Positions 17,569 through 24,518 of a stretch of DNA of 32,762 bases are shown piece by piece. Source of the DNA: a virus; the IMG/VR virus record IMGVR_UViG_3300005613_000250, positions 1 to 32,762 of that record. One strand, written 5' to 3'. Position 1 is the first letter of the stretch; the number at the start of each line of letters is the position of its first letter. The notes beneath the pieces were generated by a model that was not told the DNA's origin, made no database searches, and saw nothing but the letters and a program-made list of their open reading frames with translations. Made by a program: the position numbers and the translations under genes.

Positions 17569-17803
17569 TCTTTACCACCTTTCTTTTTCTACGCTTTGGT
17601 GCTTCTAGCTTGTAAAGCTTACCTGGCTCTAATGAAATAACGCCTTTACTTGAAGTCAATCTTGCATACGCTGTTACTTTAAACTCCGCAGCAGGCAACA
17701 AAACCTCTTGCAGTGGCTTAATCACACCTAACTCTGCGCCTTTTTCATCAATCAGCATAGTGTATTCATCGGTCTTGTAGCTATCTGCTGGAATCTTAAT
17801 CAT
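17555..17803 (-). CDS. Unknown small protein upstream of the portal gene
   Basis: 82 residues, ATG 17803 behind GGCGGGTAAG. It is beta-rich (EYTMLIDEKGAELGVIKPLQ, FKVTAYARLTSSKGVISLEP) with a very basic C-terminus (EAPKRRKRKVVKNETA). It overlaps the portal start by 14 bases. Family not recognised; a small virion or nucleic-acid-binding part is possible. Confidence 0.65.
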   Translation of the reverse strand: MIKIPADSYKTDEYTMLIDEKGAELGVIKPLQEVLLPAAEFKVTAYARLTSSKGVISLEPGKLYKLEAPKRRKRKVVKNETA

Positions 17804-17806
17804 AAC

Positions 17807-18088
17807 TTACCCGCCTAGCTTGTCTGTGCTTCCACCTAAGTTAGCACCACTGTATTTAGTAGATAGCCCACCACCTTTACGGCTTAAACGGAATGCACGC
17901 TCTTTTGTCTTGCCTTGCTCAAAAGCCATCTTAGCGTCTGCTAGCTCTTGCTGTTTTGCTAACTGTGCATCTGCTTCAGCTTGTTGTGCTGCACGCTCAC
18001 GTTCTGCTGCCGCTGCTGCTCTTTTTGCAGCTCTTTTTCTCTTGTCTGCATCAGTCTTACCTGAAAGTCTATCCCATGTACCACACAT
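17807..18088 (-). CDS. Unknown Ala/Lys-rich helical head-region protein
   Basis: 93 residues from ATG 18088, chosen because GGAG lies seven bases upstream and the previous stop is one base away. The N-terminus MCGTWDRLSGKTDADKRKRA leads into an Ala/Arg/Gln coiled coil (about 15-60), then a Gly/Ser basic tail (RLSRKGGGLSTKYSGANLGG). Small proteins of this layout are common next to the portal in T7-like phages. No function known; a minor head or scaffolding part is plausible. Confidence 0.65.
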   Translation of the reverse strand: MCGTWDRLSGKTDADKRKRAAKRAAAAAERERAAQQAEADAQLAKQQELADAKMAFEQGKTKERAFRLSRKGGGLSTKYSGANLGGSTDKLGG

Positions 18089-18089
18089 A

Positions 18090-18455
18090 TCATTTCTCCA
18101 ATAAGTAAATATCTTCTTCAATCTCAACAAAACCAAGCTTGACTAAGGTCTTACGCACAAGCTTTGACTCACCATCAACGTCAGTTATTACTGGCTTTGT
18201 TGATTTGTTTATTGTGTCAATTATTGTTTTTAAAAAACCTAGCGTATACTTGGTATCTTCATCAGCTCTTATAATAACATTATCTTGTTTCTTAGTTGTT
18301 GATTTCGCTACTAAATAATGCATATCTTGATAAGGCACTAACATCACTAAGCCGTCTTTATGCCACACTATTTCCTCTGCGGCTAACACCATATCCCTAA
18401 ACTCTTGTGTATTTGTATCTGGTCTATCTTTGAAAAACTCTGTTATATCAAGCAT
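18090..18455 (-). CDS. Unknown head-region protein, possibly GNAT-like
   Basis: 121 residues from ATG 18455, with GGAG ten bases upstream and an eight-base overlap with the terminase stop. A start eight codons earlier is possible. Strands around EIVWHKDGLVMLVPYQDMHY, a central helix (YTLGFLKTIIDTINKS) and the C-terminal LVKLGFVEIEEDIYLLEK resemble a minimal GNAT acyltransferase fold. Similar proteins sit beside the terminase in other podoviruses. The acetyl-CoA loop is not evident, so it may be structural and not catalytic. Confidence 0.55.
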   Translation of the reverse strand: MLDITEFFKDRPDTNTQEFRDMVLAAEEIVWHKDGLVMLVPYQDMHYLVAKSTTKKQDNVIIRADEDTKYTLGFLKTIIDTINKSTKPVITDVDGESKLVRKTLVKLGFVEIEEDIYLLEK

Positions 18456-19740
18456 GAGGTCTGTACTCCGTAGTTGCATTGCTTGCTACAATCAAGCGCC
18501 CTCTTGGTCTTTCAACCACAACAGGGAATAGTTTTGCTACTAGGTAGCCAACAGCATCTATGCCTTCGTTATCAAACCCTGACTTCTTATCTGGCATCTT
18601 AGTGGCATCGTCATACGCTTGCTTTTCTAATGAGCTGGTAAGCTTAGGGCACTTCATTGTGTTTACAAAGAATGTACGCTCGCCTTTACTATTGCAAATG
18701 ACTTTTTTCAATGCACCCACACGATTCATAATGCCTGGGTTTTTACTGTTAAACACTACCTTAAAACCTGCTGACTTTAATAGTTTAATGTCTGAGCTAG
18801 TAGCATCAACTGACTTTCTACTGTCACCTGAAGCATCTGGATATATGATGACCTGTCTACCAGCATACTCACGCTTTAGGACCTCTATCATTTCTGGGGT
18901 GTCGAATATGCCTATATGCTCATTGACTGCATAGCACTTGTTGTCACCTAGCAAACAAGCCACGGCACTCATAGCTGTTACGTTAAAGTCCATACCAATG
19001 TGTATAGGCATCTTAGGATTATCTTCTATGAACGTGTTATTTAGTGAGCGGTCAAATAGCTTGTAAACTGTACCTGTCGTTAGGTTGGTAAATTCGCCAT
19101 TGATATAGGCATCTATCTCTTCTTCTGAGTATTCATTGCGGAGGTTGTCTATGTAATCGGTAGGTAGGTGATAATTATCTGTTGTCTTAGCTCTGATTAA
19201 ACGCTTATTGTCATCCATCAGCTCAACAAATATCTGATACATAGCGTTAAAGCCTTCAGGTGTACTTGCTATTACCATCTGTCTTACGTTACCAACACGC
19301 AAACGACCTAATAACTTTTTGTACGCTTTCATTGCTGTATCTAGCTTGACCGTATCGAATTCGTCCATGATGCACCAGGCGGCATTGATACCGATTAGCG
19401 TCTGCCACTTTTCCATTGAACGGCAAATGATTCTGGTTTCTACGCCCCCAATGTCGACATAAAAGATGTTGTTCTTACCCAGGAACTTATAAGGCAATCC
19501 AAAGTAATCTAATGCATCCTTCATTTCGGGAATAAGTATCTGGTCCAGCAGTGGAAAGTTAGGCTCTGTTACTATACCGTCTGAGCCTGGGTTAATCATT
19601 GCAAGCTTTACAGCCTTTCTAGCAATAGCGTATGTCTTACCACCACCAAAGCCTGATACCAATCCCAGGACCTTAGTCTTTTCGTCTGCTAGTAGCTCGT
19701 ACTGATGTACTAATAGTTTAAGCGTCTTTGGTTGTGCCAT
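18448..19740 (-). CDS. terL: Terminase large subunit
   Basis: 430 residues. The packaging ATPase has Walker A SGFGGGKT at 29-36, Walker B WCIMDE at 122-127 and the coupling motif ASTPEGFN at 158-165. The RNase H-fold nuclease follows from about 245 (HIGMDFNVTAMS with Asp 251; YPDASGD near 303; and an acidic C-terminal IDAVGYLVAKLFP). It pumps DNA into the procapsid through the portal and cuts concatemers. The sequence type (P22/Sf6-like and not T7 gp19) suggests headful packaging, which agrees with a circular map. The assignment of packaging type is inference. Confidence 0.94.
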   Translation of the reverse strand: MAQPKTLKLLVHQYELLADEKTKVLGLVSGFGGGKTYAIARKAVKLAMINPGSDGIVTEPNFPLLDQILIPEMKDALDYFGLPYKFLGKNNIFYVDIGGVETRIICRSMEKWQTLIGINAAWCIMDEFDTVKLDTAMKAYKKLLGRLRVGNVRQMVIASTPEGFNAMYQIFVELMDDNKRLIRAKTTDNYHLPTDYIDNLRNEYSEEEIDAYINGEFTNLTTGTVYKLFDRSLNNTFIEDNPKMPIHIGMDFNVTAMSAVACLLGDNKCYAVNEHIGIFDTPEMIEVLKREYAGRQVIIYPDASGDSRKSVDATSSDIKLLKSAGFKVVFNSKNPGIMNRVGALKKVICNSKGERTFFVNTMKCPKLTSSLEKQAYDDATKMPDKKSGFDNEGIDAVGYLVAKLFPVVVERPRGRLIVASNATTEYRPHA

Positions 19741-20203
19741 CGTCTTTCACTATATTAACAATGACTGTACCTGCGCCATCTGTGCTAGTAGCTTCTGGCT
19801 TATCACCAAACGTAGGAATTAGCTTGCTCATTACCCACTGTCTTGTGTTTACCTTTAGCTTTGAACGGTTAATAGCTTCTCCATTAGTAACCATGTCACC
19901 GTTCTTATTCATTACCTGGTCATTATGGCCGTCATCACTTATATCAATGATTTCTTCGGCCATTAAGTAGGCTCTACATTGGAATGCAACACGATACCTG
20001 TCTGCAAACCCTTCTTCATTGCGAGCTATCCACTTGTTAATAGTGGCCCTGGCTGGCATATCTTCTTCTTTACTAATCTGGTTTAGACTCATACAGTCAT
20101 GTGCAATCTTGTCTAATATAGCTTGTGCTATCTCTTCTTTATAGGCTCTTGGTCTTCCACCTAGATTCTTTTCTTTTTGAGGGGTCATAACACCGTATCT
20201 CAT
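19718..20203 (-). CDS. terS: Terminase small subunit (Sf6-like)
   Basis: 161 residues from ATG 20203; ATG at the sixth codon (behind GAGATACGG) is an alternative. GGRPRAYKEEIAQAILDKIA and SLNQISKEEDMPARATINKW are the N-terminal HTH of Sf6 gp1-type small terminases. AYLMAEEIIDISDDGHND is the conserved central helix. The C-terminus is acidic and short. It recognises phage DNA and regulates the large subunit. It overlaps the large-subunit gene by 23 bases. Confidence 0.87.
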   Translation of the reverse strand: MRYGVMTPQKEKNLGGRPRAYKEEIAQAILDKIAHDCMSLNQISKEEDMPARATINKWIARNEEGFADRYRVAFQCRAYLMAEEIIDISDDGHNDQVMNKNGDMVTNGEAINRSKLKVNTRQWVMSKLIPTFGDKPEATSTDGAGTVIVNIVKDDGTTKDA

Positions 20204-20220
20204 TTTTATTGTGAGTTTAA

Positions 20221-20249
20221 ATTATATCATATTGATTTTATTAGTTAAA
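20221..20249 (-). promoter_or_regulatory. Sigma70-like promoter before the terminase genes
   Basis: Minus strand TTTAAC (plus 20244-20249), 17-base spacer, TATAAT (plus 20221-20226, exact consensus). It overlaps the end of the HTH gene's downstream gap and is 18 bases from the terminase small-subunit start, so the mRNA leader is very short. Confidence 0.65.
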
Positions 20250-20250
20250 T

Positions 20251-20583
20251 TTAAAAAGAGTATCTGCTTAATGCTGCTGGATTTGCACCAATTACATACC
20301 GACTGAACAATCTATTTAATGAATCAATCTCTGCTTCTCTCTTAGCTTCTGCTCTATCACGTTTTGCATTGTTATGAGTTGCTAGTGATGTGCCTGGTGC
20401 TAAGTTAGGGATATACCCCATATACTCTTTTTTAAAGTTTTTAACTGTTTCACTGCAAATACCAAACTGCTCTGCAATCTTTGCATTTGTTGCACCTGAT
20501 TCAATTAAGCGCTCAATTTCAATTGCTGTATCCTCTACTGATTGATTAGTCCACCACTTACTTACTTGTCTAGTTCCCTTCAC
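20251..20583 (-). CDS. Helix-turn-helix protein, 110 residues (GTG start)
   Basis: The start is GTG 20583, eight bases after GGAG; no ATG is nearby. Residues 17-50 (DTAIEIERLIESGATNAKIA, EQFGICSETVKNFKKEY) form a resolvase/MerR-like HTH. A basic helical tail follows. It is the last gene before the terminase promoter, so it may be the switch to late transcription or an additional packaging factor. That placement is suggestive only. Confidence 0.7.
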   Translation of the reverse strand: MKGTRQVSKWWTNQSVEDTAIEIERLIESGATNAKIAEQFGICSETVKNFKKEYMGYIPNLAPGTSLATHNNAKRDRAEAKREAEIDSLNRLFSRYVIGANPAALSRYSF

Positions 20584-20773
20584 TATCTAACTCCATTAGT
20601 GCATCGCTGTACACTTCATTTTCTTTTTTAAATTTAATATCTTCTAATACTCTACGTCTTTGTGAGATTAGCTTGTCTTCTGCTGTTATCTTCTTGGGCG
20701 GCCTAGTTGATTTTGTAAAGTGAAAATTGACCGCACCATTTGGATGAAAGTTTCTATCATCTTCATAGCTCAT
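20570..20773 (-). CDS. Unknown protein, 67 residues
   Basis: ATG 20773 is chosen because it overlaps the MazG stop (TAATG); the TTG two codons earlier is less likely. The N-terminus MSYEDDRNFHPNGAVNFHFT is polar, followed by a basic segment (STRPPKKITAEDKLISQRRR) and an acidic end. Family not recognised. It overlaps the next gene by 14 bases and lies between metabolic and packaging genes. Confidence 0.62.
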   Translation of the reverse strand: MSYEDDRNFHPNGAVNFHFTKSTRPPKKITAEDKLISQRRRVLEDIKFKKENEVYSDALMELDSEGN

Positions 20774-21075
20774 TAGCAATCCTTAACAAATATACCGTTT
20801 TCCATTCTACCAGTGCGCTTGCTAATAACATCATAAGCCTGCTGTAAGCACTCGTTAATAGTTGTGCCGTTCATGTATGCCTGGATAATTAGCGTGACAA
20901 CAATATCACCTATTGCGTCTTTAATCTCATGGTCATTCTTATCAACCAGTGCTTCTAATAGCTCTGTTACTTCTTCCTGGGTTTTTACGTGCTGCTTCAA
21001 TGGTGTCGATTTAGACATAATACCTTTTTGCTCGGCCCATACTGCTACCGCCATTTGTAATTCTTCCATATTCAT
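20773..21075 (-). CDS. MazG-like nucleotide pyrophosphohydrolase
   Basis: 100 residues, ATG 21075 after GAAGGGAAG. It shows the all-alpha NTP pyrophosphatase metal-binding motifs: KTQEEVTELLEALVDKND (E-E-x-x-E) and EIKDAIGDIVVTLIIQAY (D-x-x-G-D). MazG-like enzymes hydrolyse NTPs, dNTPs or ppGpp-like alarmones. Phages use them to tune nucleotide pools or starvation signals. The stop overlaps the next ATG as TAATG. Confidence 0.85.
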   Translation of the reverse strand: MNMEELQMAVAVWAEQKGIMSKSTPLKQHVKTQEEVTELLEALVDKNDHEIKDAIGDIVVTLIIQAYMNGTTINECLQQAYDVISKRTGRMENGIFVKDC

Positions 21076-21078
21076 TGT

Positions 21079-21333
21079 TTACTTCCCTTCTAAATTGTCT
21101 ATAACGTGGCTTAAATACCATTGCGCCTTCTTTAAGTCTTCTAAGCCGTTCTTGTTTTCGTATCGGCTAACGTATTTGATTACATTGCCAATCGTAAAAT
21201 TTATATTGTTGGCTTCTATATATTCAAGCGGCGTTATAGCCATATTGTAATGATTTGGTTTTATTGGATTGTTTTGCTCCATCCGCTCGAACTCTCTCTC
21301 TTCTTCAGGTGTTGCTTGTTTAATTTCAGTCAT
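21079..21333 (-). CDS. DUF3310 family protein
   Basis: 84 residues behind GAGGTTAAAGG. The conserved DUF3310 pattern is intact: KPNHYNMAITPLEYIEANNI, NFTIGNVIKYVSRYENK, NGLEDLKKAQWYLSHVIDNL. DUF3310 occurs in many phages, including within the T7 gp1.7 nucleotide kinase region, and may act in nucleotide metabolism. The neighbouring MazG-like gene, three bases away, suggests the same theme. Confidence 0.88.
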   Translation of the reverse strand: MTEIKQATPEEEREFERMEQNNPIKPNHYNMAITPLEYIEANNINFTIGNVIKYVSRYENKNGLEDLKKAQWYLSHVIDNLEGK

Positions 21334-21349
21334 TTTTACCTTTAACCTC

Positions 21350-21916
21350 TTATCTAAATTTAGCTTCGTATAAATTAGCTTTACGCCTAAATATATCTCT
21401 AATTCTGATTAGCTGCTCTTTAGTGTACCTCTTGGCTTCATGCTTTGACTCTATACATTCAACCTTTTCTAAGCCTAGCTTTTCTATTAGGTGTACTCGG
21501 TAGTTGGTTATATTGCCTGAGCCGTGGTCGTTACATTGCGAGCATTGCTTGTGTACGTTAAAAACATTAAACCTTAGCTCTGGTGATGAGCCAACAGTTT
21601 TGTAATGCCCTGCGTGCCACTGTACAACATCATAAGAGCAACATGATATGCATGGCAATGATTTATCTCTTATTCTAATATAGCGATTAAACTCGTATTG
21701 AGCCTTTGCAGCTAATTGACCTTTAGTGAGTAGCTTTTTCTTTGCTTCTCTAACGTTCTTGTTAGCAACCTTCTTAACAGCTGCTTCTCCACTTGGAGAT
21801 TTTAAAAATCCCATCTGGCAATCAATAGAGCAGTAAAAGCATGGACCTACTGTACGGCCATCTTCAGGCGGGTAAAACTTTTTGCACCCTCTACATTTAC
21901 GCTTACTGTTAGCCAT
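21350..21916 (-). CDS. ninG: NinG/Rap-type recombination endonuclease
   Basis: 188 residues. An N-terminal zinc site (C8-x-x-C11 ... C26-x-x-C29-x-x-x-C33) is followed by a Lys-rich linker, AQYEFNRYIRIRDKSLPCIS, then CCSYDVVQWHAGHYKTVGSS and HKQCSQCNDHGSGN. This is the His-Me/HNH-like core of NinG (PF05766). Lambda Rap (NinG) cuts recombination intermediates such as D-loops and Holliday junctions. It fits with Erf and NinB encoded on the other strand. The start overlaps the preceding stop as TAATG. Confidence 0.9.
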   Translation of the reverse strand: MANSKRKCRGCKKFYPPEDGRTVGPCFYCSIDCQMGFLKSPSGEAAVKKVANKNVREAKKKLLTKGQLAAKAQYEFNRYIRIRDKSLPCISCCSYDVVQWHAGHYKTVGSSPELRFNVFNVHKQCSQCNDHGSGNITNYRVHLIEKLGLEKVECIESKHEAKRYTKEQLIRIRDIFRRKANLYEAKFR

Positions 21917-22143
21917 TACTTAATCAATCTATGTCTAGTTATGCTAATAGATTCACCAAATCTATTTTTTACTTTTACGTTCTCACCTATGATTCTATGT
22001 CCGTCTTGCTTTAGACGGTGGATAACGCCACTGTAACGATAAATACCTAGCTCCTGCCATGCAACAATAGGCTCGCAATAATCGTATGTTTCTAGCCACT
22101 CTAGTAGTCGCTCTTTTTGTGTTTGCTTTTTAGTTTCGTTCAT
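21916..22143 (-). CDS. HTH_39-like DNA-binding protein, 75 residues
   Basis: ATG 22143 follows the previous stop by one base; a longer frame starting upstream would lie inside the coiled-coil gene and is rejected. Residues 8-55 (QKERLLEWLETYDYCEPIVA, WQELGIYRYSGVIHRLKQDG) match the HTH_39-type winged helix seen in many phages. The following beta hairpin is HRIIGENVKVKNRFG. It is probably a small transcription or replication accessory factor. Its stop overlaps the NinG start (TAATG). Confidence 0.75.
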   Translation of the reverse strand: MNETKKQTQKERLLEWLETYDYCEPIVAWQELGIYRYSGVIHRLKQDGHRIIGENVKVKNRFGESISITRHRLIK

Positions 22144-22144
22144 A

Positions 22145-22489
22145 TTAATACTTTTCCAATATCTCTTTGTGCGTGACGGGTATACTTTTGATTTCAAACT
22201 CAAAGCCATGCTTTTCAATGATGTCTGCCATGTATTCACTTGCATTCTCCTCTTCGGCATTAATCGCATTTACATCTGCGGTCCAGTCTTTAAACCACTT
22301 TCTTAGCTCGGTAATCGTTCCTGCTTCATTGGCTTGTATCTCAAACATACCAACAATCATGTCAAACTTACTGGTCCAATGATTATTTAAACGCTCATGC
22401 TCCATTTCAGTAATCATTCTTTGCGTTTCAATCTGCTGCTTAAGCTTCTTTACCTGGCGCTCTAGCTTGTTTATTTTTAATGTACTCAT
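22145..22489 (-). CDS. Unknown coiled-coil protein, 114 residues
   Basis: ATG 22489 in an ATGA overlap, with GGTGG upstream. The first 35 residues (KINKLERQVKKLKQQIETQR) form a clear basic leucine heptad coiled coil. The rest is acidic and helical with two Trp (LRKWFKDWTADVN). No family recognised. The stop is one base before the next gene's ATG at 22143. Confidence 0.7.
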   Translation of the reverse strand: MSTLKINKLERQVKKLKQQIETQRMITEMEHERLNNHWTSKFDMIVGMFEIQANEAGTITELRKWFKDWTADVNAINAEEENASEYMADIIEKHGFEFEIKSIPVTHKEILEKY

Positions 22490-22782
22490 TGCACGCCACC
22501 ATTTTTATCATAATTGTAGGCCCACCAGCGCATGACTGAATCTGTTTCTTTTAAATAAAAGTTACCACTAGCAATGCCTAGAGCTTGTTTAAACTCAATG
22601 CTTCTATCAATAGCACGCTTAACCAGGTTGTATTCTTTATGCTTTTCAATAATGTCAATAGCTATACGCTGTGCGGCTACTGGTAGGTCGTTAAACGTAC
22701 AATCAACGCCCGCTTCTGTTTTTTCAAACTCCAGCTGCTCTTTTTTGTCATCCAGGTTAATTAAGTTATTTGCAAATTTCAT
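22486..22782 (-). CDS. Unknown protein, 98 residues
   Basis: ATG 22782 overlaps the stop of the small gene before it, and its TGA overlaps the next ATG (22489). It is mostly helical with FNDLPVAAQRIAIDIIEKHK, then a C-terminal SVMRWWAYNYDKNGGVQ with two adjacent Trp. The family is not recognised. Its place in the middle operon suggests a metabolic or regulatory accessory role. Confidence 0.7.
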   Translation of the reverse strand: MKFANNLINLDDKKEQLEFEKTEAGVDCTFNDLPVAAQRIAIDIIEKHKEYNLVKRAIDRSIEFKQALGIASGNFYLKETDSVMRWWAYNYDKNGGVQ

Positions 22783-22919
22783 GCTGCACCTCTATCTATT
22801 AATGCGTCATACTCTTCTACTGTTAAGTTCATTGCTTTATCAGCGTCAGATATTGTGTAACCTTGTGAACGCAGCCAATTCCACGTTCTTATTAAAAATG
22901 TTGTTTCTTTTTTGCTCAT
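22779..22919 (-). CDS. Small 46-residue protein linked by ATGA overlaps on both sides
   Basis: ATG 22919 overlaps the upstream stop (ATGA) and its TGA overlaps the downstream ATG (22782). It begins MSKKETTFLIRTWNWLRSQG and continues YTISDADKAMNLTVEEYDAL. It looks like a small helical or HTH-like protein (YTISDADKAMNLTVEEY resembles a recognition turn). Both overlaps strongly support translation. Function unknown. Confidence 0.68.
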   Translation of the reverse strand: MSKKETTFLIRTWNWLRSQGYTISDADKAMNLTVEEYDALIDRGAA

Positions 22920-23155
22920 TCTTGACCATCCACGTAAACATCGTATTCTGACATAAAGTAGTCAAATGCCTTTTCTCTGATTTCTAAACGTGCTTTGTGC
23001 GTTATATCCTCAACCATTAAAAAACCACCTTTTTCAATGTCCCCTTGTTCTGATGCGAACTCAACATCAGTCCAATGCGGATAATCTTCTTCAAGGTCGC
23101 CATGCTTTACCATTACAAATACAATACCGTTCCAGTCATAATCAAATTCAGTCAT
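22916..23155 (-). CDS. Unknown acidic protein, 79 residues
   Basis: ATG 23155 behind TTAGGAGAG. The protein is strongly acidic (FDYDWNGIVFVMVKHGDLEE, then DYPHWTDVEFASEQGD) with a helical C-terminus ending DVYVDGQE. I do not recognise a family. A small acidic phage protein of this kind could be a DNA mimic or a host-factor inhibitor, but nothing in the sequence proves it. Its stop overlaps the next start as ATGA. Confidence 0.65.
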   Translation of the reverse strand: MTEFDYDWNGIVFVMVKHGDLEEDYPHWTDVEFASEQGDIEKGGFLMVEDITHKARLEIREKAFDYFMSEYDVYVDGQE

Positions 23156-23156
23156 G

Positions 23157-23294
23157 TTACTCTCCTAATAATCCTAGTAATAAATACACGCCAATAATAA
23201 TAGTTCCAAAATAAAACACCGTGTTGTATGCGTACTCTTTTAAAACTGCTACTCTTTGTTGGCGCTTACGCTCATGCGGTAATGTGTATTTCAC
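23157..23294 (-). CDS. Small single-pass membrane protein (45 residues, GTG start)
   Basis: GTG 23294 is preceded by AAGGAAG at a normal distance, and the frame ends at TAA 23159-23157 inside the ribosome site of the next gene. The product begins MKYTLPHERKRQQRVAVLKE (basic) and continues YAYNTVFYFGTIIIGVYLLL, then GLLGE, a clear transmembrane helix with the positive end cytoplasmic. The family is unknown. Position in the middle operon suggests a membrane-acting accessory protein, for example superinfection or host takeover; that role is speculation. Confidence 0.68.
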   Translation of the reverse strand: MKYTLPHERKRQQRVAVLKEYAYNTVFYFGTIIIGVYLLLGLLGE

Positions 23295-23325
23295 TTTGTT
23301 ACTTCCTTATTTAATATTTAGGCCC

Positions 23326-23354
23326 AGTTTAATTGTAATAATGGGTTATGTCAA
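23326..23354 (-). promoter_or_regulatory. Sigma70-like promoter before the middle genes
   Basis: TTGACA (plus 23349-23354), 17-base spacer, TAAACT (plus 23326-23331) on the minus strand. It overlaps the end of the helicase-loader gene and lies about 30 bases before the small membrane-protein gene. Confidence 0.6.
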
Positions 23355-23842
23355 ACTTTATTTAATATATTTCTTAGGTCGGCTATATTTGCTTTAGCTT
23401 CTGCCTTACGCTCTTCAAACGGCTTACTGTCTAGCATTAGTTTTTCATCAGTAATGCGATTCATATTCTGCTCTAGCTGCTTTTTCTTCAAATGCTGGCC
23501 GTACCCTTCTGTACACCAGGTTATAAATTGGCCCACACTAGGGAAAAATGGTGAGCTGTCTAGCTGTGCATACGCAATACCAAACTGTGCCTTCTCCATT
23601 GTGTTAATCTTTGCGTTAAACATAGCCACACCTAGAGCCTTTTTATAAGAAATAACTTCTTCCTTTTCTTTGAACGCTGTTCTCCAGCTAGGCTTACAAT
23701 TCATCAGCTCTTGAAATATAGCGTCTAGTGCTGTCTTTACTTCTTTAGGTATAGAATCACTATGGGTCTGACTAGATAAAGCTGTGCTGGCATCTTTACG
23801 GCTGTTTATTTGCATATTATCAATGTAACTTACTATGTCCAT
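23351..23842 (-). CDS. Replication protein P-like helicase loader
   Basis: 163 residues from ATG 23842, which overlaps the initiator stop (TAATG) with GGAG seven bases upstream; ATG 23848 would leave only one base after the GGAG. Family-like features are ALDAIFQELMNCKPSWRTAF, a K-x-x-W/A-x-x-hydrophobic helix around EEVISYKKALGVAMF, and the conserved FPSVGQFITWCTEGYG near 103-118 (lambda P pattern P-S-x-x-x-F-x-x-x-C). P proteins bring host DnaB helicase to the O-bound origin. Adjacency to the O-like gene supports this. The C-terminus is a charged helix. Confidence 0.78.
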   Translation of the reverse strand: MDIVSYIDNMQINSRKDASTALSSQTHSDSIPKEVKTALDAIFQELMNCKPSWRTAFKEKEEVISYKKALGVAMFNAKINTMEKAQFGIAYAQLDSSPFFPSVGQFITWCTEGYGQHLKKKQLEQNMNRITDEKLMLDSKPFEERKAEAKANIADLRNILNKV

Positions 23843-24501
23843 TACCATGCTCCATTCAAATCACTTGCTAATAACGGTTTATTAACTTGCTTGTTCTTGC
23901 TTGCTAAATACTCTGGCTTAATTGTTTGCCACTCGTTCTCCATCATTGTTTCAATAACTTTATCAATTCTCATATTATGCTTTTCTGCTGTCTGGTAAAT
24001 GTTTTTGATTAATCCATCTAAACCCCTAACTGTCTTGATAGGTTTTTTAATAGACTTTCTGTAATCAACTAATGCTTGCTCAAGTCCAGAACGGGCAATA
24101 GTTTTTTCTTTATGGTTCAATGACTGGTTAAAAAGAGTGACTGGTTTGGGTGACTCTGTGTCACTACCCCCTGGTGACACTGTGTCACTACCCTGGTGAC
24201 AATCTGTCACTACCCCTGGTGTCTTTGTGTCACCATCAAGCGTTAAAAAATACAAGTTAGATGTATTCTTGTCATTAGATACTTTTCTTCTCTTTATGCT
24301 TAGAAAGCCATCTTTTTCTAGTGCGCTTATGTGACGCATAACTGAACGCTTGCTAATCTCGCATTGGTCAGCTATGTGTTGATATGACGGCCAACACTCA
24401 CCACCGTCACTAGCATTATCAGCTAGCTTAATTAAAACCAATTTACGTAATGGGCTGCCTACTTTTATAGACATTGCCTTTACCATTAAATTCATACTCA
24501 T
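23842..24501 (-). CDS. Replication initiator, lambda O-like, with N-terminal winged helix
   Basis: 219 residues, ATG 24501 seven bases after GGAG. Residues of about 20-72 are a HTH_36/O-type winged helix: LRKLVLIKLADNASDGGECW, PSYQHIADQCEISKRSVMRH and ISALEKDGFLSIKRR. Residues 88-118 are a linker encoded by the four iterons. The C-terminal 100 residues are helical and basic and should bind the helicase loader, as in lambda O. It is expected to bind the iterons in its own gene, open the adjacent AT-rich DNA and recruit the next gene's product. The stop overlaps the next ATG as TAATG. Its leader carries an attenuator. The family is assigned by HTH pattern and layout; a transcription regulator is the alternative. 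Confidence 0.8.
   Translation of the reverse strand: MSMNLMVKAMSIKVGSPLRKLVLIKLADNASDGGECWPSYQHIADQCEISKRSVMRHISALEKDGFLSIKRRKVSNDKNTSNLYFLTLDGDTKTPGVVTDCHQGSDTVSPGGSDTESPKPVTLFNQSLNHKEKTIARSGLEQALVDYRKSIKKPIKTVRGLDGLIKNIYQTAEKHNMRIDKVIETMMENEWQTIKPEYLASKNKQVNKPLLASDLNGAW
24149..24234. repeat. Four iterons, probable replication origin inside the initiator gene
   Basis: Four 17-base units with dyad symmetry, GGTGAC-N5-GTCACT, lie at 24149-24165, 24173-24189, 24195-24211 and 24218-24234. Their starts are 24, 22 and 23 bases apart, separated by C-rich ACCCC-type links. The fourth is GGTGTC...GTCACC. An AT-rich stretch follows (24240-24300). This is the arrangement of lambda ori within gene O. 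Confidence 0.82.
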
Positions 24502-24518
24502 ACTATTTCTCCAGGCAT

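Noticed and set aside
22144-22269. Extended N-terminus of the HTH_39-like gene
   Set aside because: The extension lies inside the coiled-coil gene in another frame, while ATG 22143 directly follows that gene's stop.
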